DNA from: an uncultured Paraglaciecola sp.
GTDB lineage: Bacteria; Pseudomonadota; Gammaproteobacteria; Enterobacterales; Alteromonadaceae
NCBI RefSeq assembly: GCF_937123705.1
Contig: NZ_CAKZKO010000037.1
Span: 124,001 to 188,000, forward strand
DNA: 64,000 nt
Reading direction: 5' to 3'
Every line of letters starts with the position of its first letter. The first letter of the stretch is position 1. A model generated the notes under the pieces. That model made no database searches. It was given only the letters and a program-made list of their open reading frames with translations, and was not told the DNA's origin. Below, one piece after another: positions 63,036 to 64,000 of this stretch. The position numbers and the translations under genes are program-made.

Positions 63036-63733
63036 CAACAAACATCCAGCAAACTATGATTAGAAATGGACTCATTTTAGCCTTGTTTGCCATAGTCACA
63101 ACTGGACTAATTGCGTTGACCTACTTTGGTACCAAAGATCAAATAGCTCGCCAGCAACAACAAAAATTGTTATCCATTCTAAATGCCGTTATTGATAAAA
63201 ACAGTTATGACAATGCTATTCACCTAGATTGCGCCTTATTCACATCAAATCAGCTATTAGGCTCAGATACGCCACAGCACATATACCGTGCCAGCAAAGC
63301 AGGAAAAAGCGTCGCCGCTGCCATAGAAACCACTGCAACTGATGGCTACAACGGTAAAATTCACTTGGTTGTTGGGCTAACTAAAACACCAGAGAACACA
63401 GTCGTCATTTCAGGTGTCAGGGTGCTGGAGCACAAAGAAACACCGGGCTTAGGTGACAAAATAGATTTGAGGATCAACGACTGGGTACTGGACTTCAACC
63501 AACAAGTTTATCATCAAGACAATGAATCCATTTGGGCGGTTAAAAAAGACGGCGGACAGTTTGACCAATTTACTGGCGCCACCATTACGCCAAGAGCAGT
63601 AGTCAAAGCAGTCAAGCATAGTGCAGAGTATTATCTCGCCAACCAGGCCGCTATATTTGAAGCAGACAACGCATGCTCTAACAGTGCGGTTATCAATGCT
63701 TCTGTTGTTCAAGAGGTAGAAGCTAGTGAATGA
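63032..63733 (+). CDS. rsxG: Rsx/Rnf complex subunit G (covalent FMN)
   Basis: 233 residues, slightly longer than E. coli RsxG owing to the C-terminal tail. N-terminal membrane helix ([19 protein letters not shown]), periplasmic domain with [12 protein letters not shown] and [12 protein letters not shown], and the flavinylation motif [10 protein letters not shown] near residue 180, whose second Thr accepts FMN. Starts within the last codon of rsxD; overlaps rsxE by eight bases. Confidence 0.95.
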   Translation: MTTNIQQTMIRNGLILALFAIVTTGLIALTYFGTKDQIARQQQQKLLSILNAVIDKNSYDNAIHLDCALFTSNQLLGSDTPQHIYRASKAGKSVAAAIETTATDGYNGKIHLVVGLTKTPENTVVISGVRVLEHKETPGLGDKIDLRINDWVLDFNQQVYHQDNESIWAVKKDGGQFDQFTGATITPRAVVKAVKHSAEYYLANQAAIFEADNACSNSAVINASVVQEVEASE

Positions 63734-64000
63734 ATTTAAAGAATTAAGTTGGCAAGGGCTATGGAAGAACAACCCCGCCTTAGTACAATTATTAGGTCTG
63801 TGTCCCTTACTTGCGGTAACCGCCACTATCACCAATGGCTTAGGCCTAGGGCTGGCTACTACGCTGGTGCTGATAGGCTCCAATACGACTGTTTCAATCA
63901 TACGTAATTGGGTGCCAAGTGAGATCCGTATCCCCATTTTTGTGATGATCATCGCCGCCTTTGTGACCATAGTGCAGCTGTTGATGAATGCTTATACTTT
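63726..64000 (+). CDS. rsxE: Rsx/Rnf complex subunit E, cut by window end
   Basis: Not in the ORF track because it is open at the right edge. From a GTG at 63726 it reads [20 protein letters not shown], then [20 protein letters not shown], the conserved RsxE N-terminus with the Cys that pairs with RsxA's iron site. Eight-base overlap with rsxG. About 91 residues are visible; the full protein should be near 230. An ATG at 63730 is in another frame and stops quickly. Confidence 0.93.
   Translation, partial: MNEFKELSWQGLWKNNPALVQLLGLCPLLAVTATITNGLGLGLATTLVLIGSNTTVSIIRNWVPSEIRIPIFVMIIAAFVTIVQLLMNAYT

Noticed and set aside
1-64000. CRISPR arrays, insertion sequences or prophage
   Set aside because: No regularly spaced repeats, transposase or phage structural genes were seen on reading the whole window.

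Overview
The window looks like the chromosome of a marine gammaproteobacterium of the Alteromonadales (Paraglaciecola, Glaciecola or Alteromonas type). This is judged from protein style only: three large TonB-dependent receptors, a complete-looking rsxABCDGE electron-transport operon, uvrB, asnB, queC/queE, a PEP-CTERM protein and many orphan periplasmic proteins. No database search was possible. I see no transposase, phage gene or CRISPR array.

Layout. (1) 1-9300 is a probable D-amino-acid locus: a DgcN-type D-glutamate N-acetyltransferase (cut by the window edge), a LysR regulator and an NhaC-family antiporter on the minus strand. They are divergent from a TonB receptor, an M14 carboxypeptidase and a lipoprotein D-aminoacylase. 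Two nearly identical T-N11-A palindromes (733-747 and 3488-3502) sit before dgcN and in the divergent promoter. (2) 9423-17523 is a ROK-controlled uptake locus with a GPH-type symporter, a TonB receptor, a glycerophosphodiesterase and a GlpT-like transporter. (3) 17719-30911 is the most interesting region: a GntR/UTRA regulator, a GH31 glycosidase, a TRAP transporter (Q, M, P), a TonB receptor, an interrupted CPA2 antiporter, a YeiH-type putative sulfite/sulfate exporter, a TauD/TfdA-like dioxygenase and an aldo/keto reductase. The palindrome TCTTATATAAGA recurs before GH31, before the receptor and before the reductase-dioxygenase-exporter operon, so these genes form one predicted regulon. The gene set matches an oxygenolytic sulfonate (sulfoquinovose-like) pathway: glycoside import, hydrolysis, 2-oxoglutarate-dependent C-S cleavage, aldehyde reduction and sulfite export. 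The substrate is inferred, and the GH31 looks more like YicI than like the YihQ sulfoquinovosidase.

(4) 31103-42813 is mixed housekeeping: DUF1456 and GyrI-like proteins, a small ORF under a LexA-like box, a BCCP-carboxyltransferase fusion coupled to a Kef-type antiporter, a GGDEF protein, a NatAB-like ABC exporter, YIP1 and DUF3025 proteins and an M28 peptidase. (5) 43058-47639 holds asnB and a decayed tandem duplication. A 75-base 3' end of a second asnB abuts a truncated periplasmic-protein gene, the asnB terminator is present twice, and an upstream region is repeated. (6) 47737-57374 holds queE/queC, a DUF3179-barrel-TlpA operon, a LysR gene, a DUF6090 gene, uvrB and a MATE exporter.

(7) 57375-58372 is nearly 1 kb without genes. 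It is AT-rich, has a DnaA-box pair and ends in a strong stable-RNA promoter for tRNA-Asn(GTT). (8) 58622-64000 is rsxA-B-C-D-G and the start of rsxE, tightly overlapping and running off the window. Many genes here use TTG or GTG starts supported by good Shine-Dalgarno sequences; several ORF-track starts were moved, as explained per gene.
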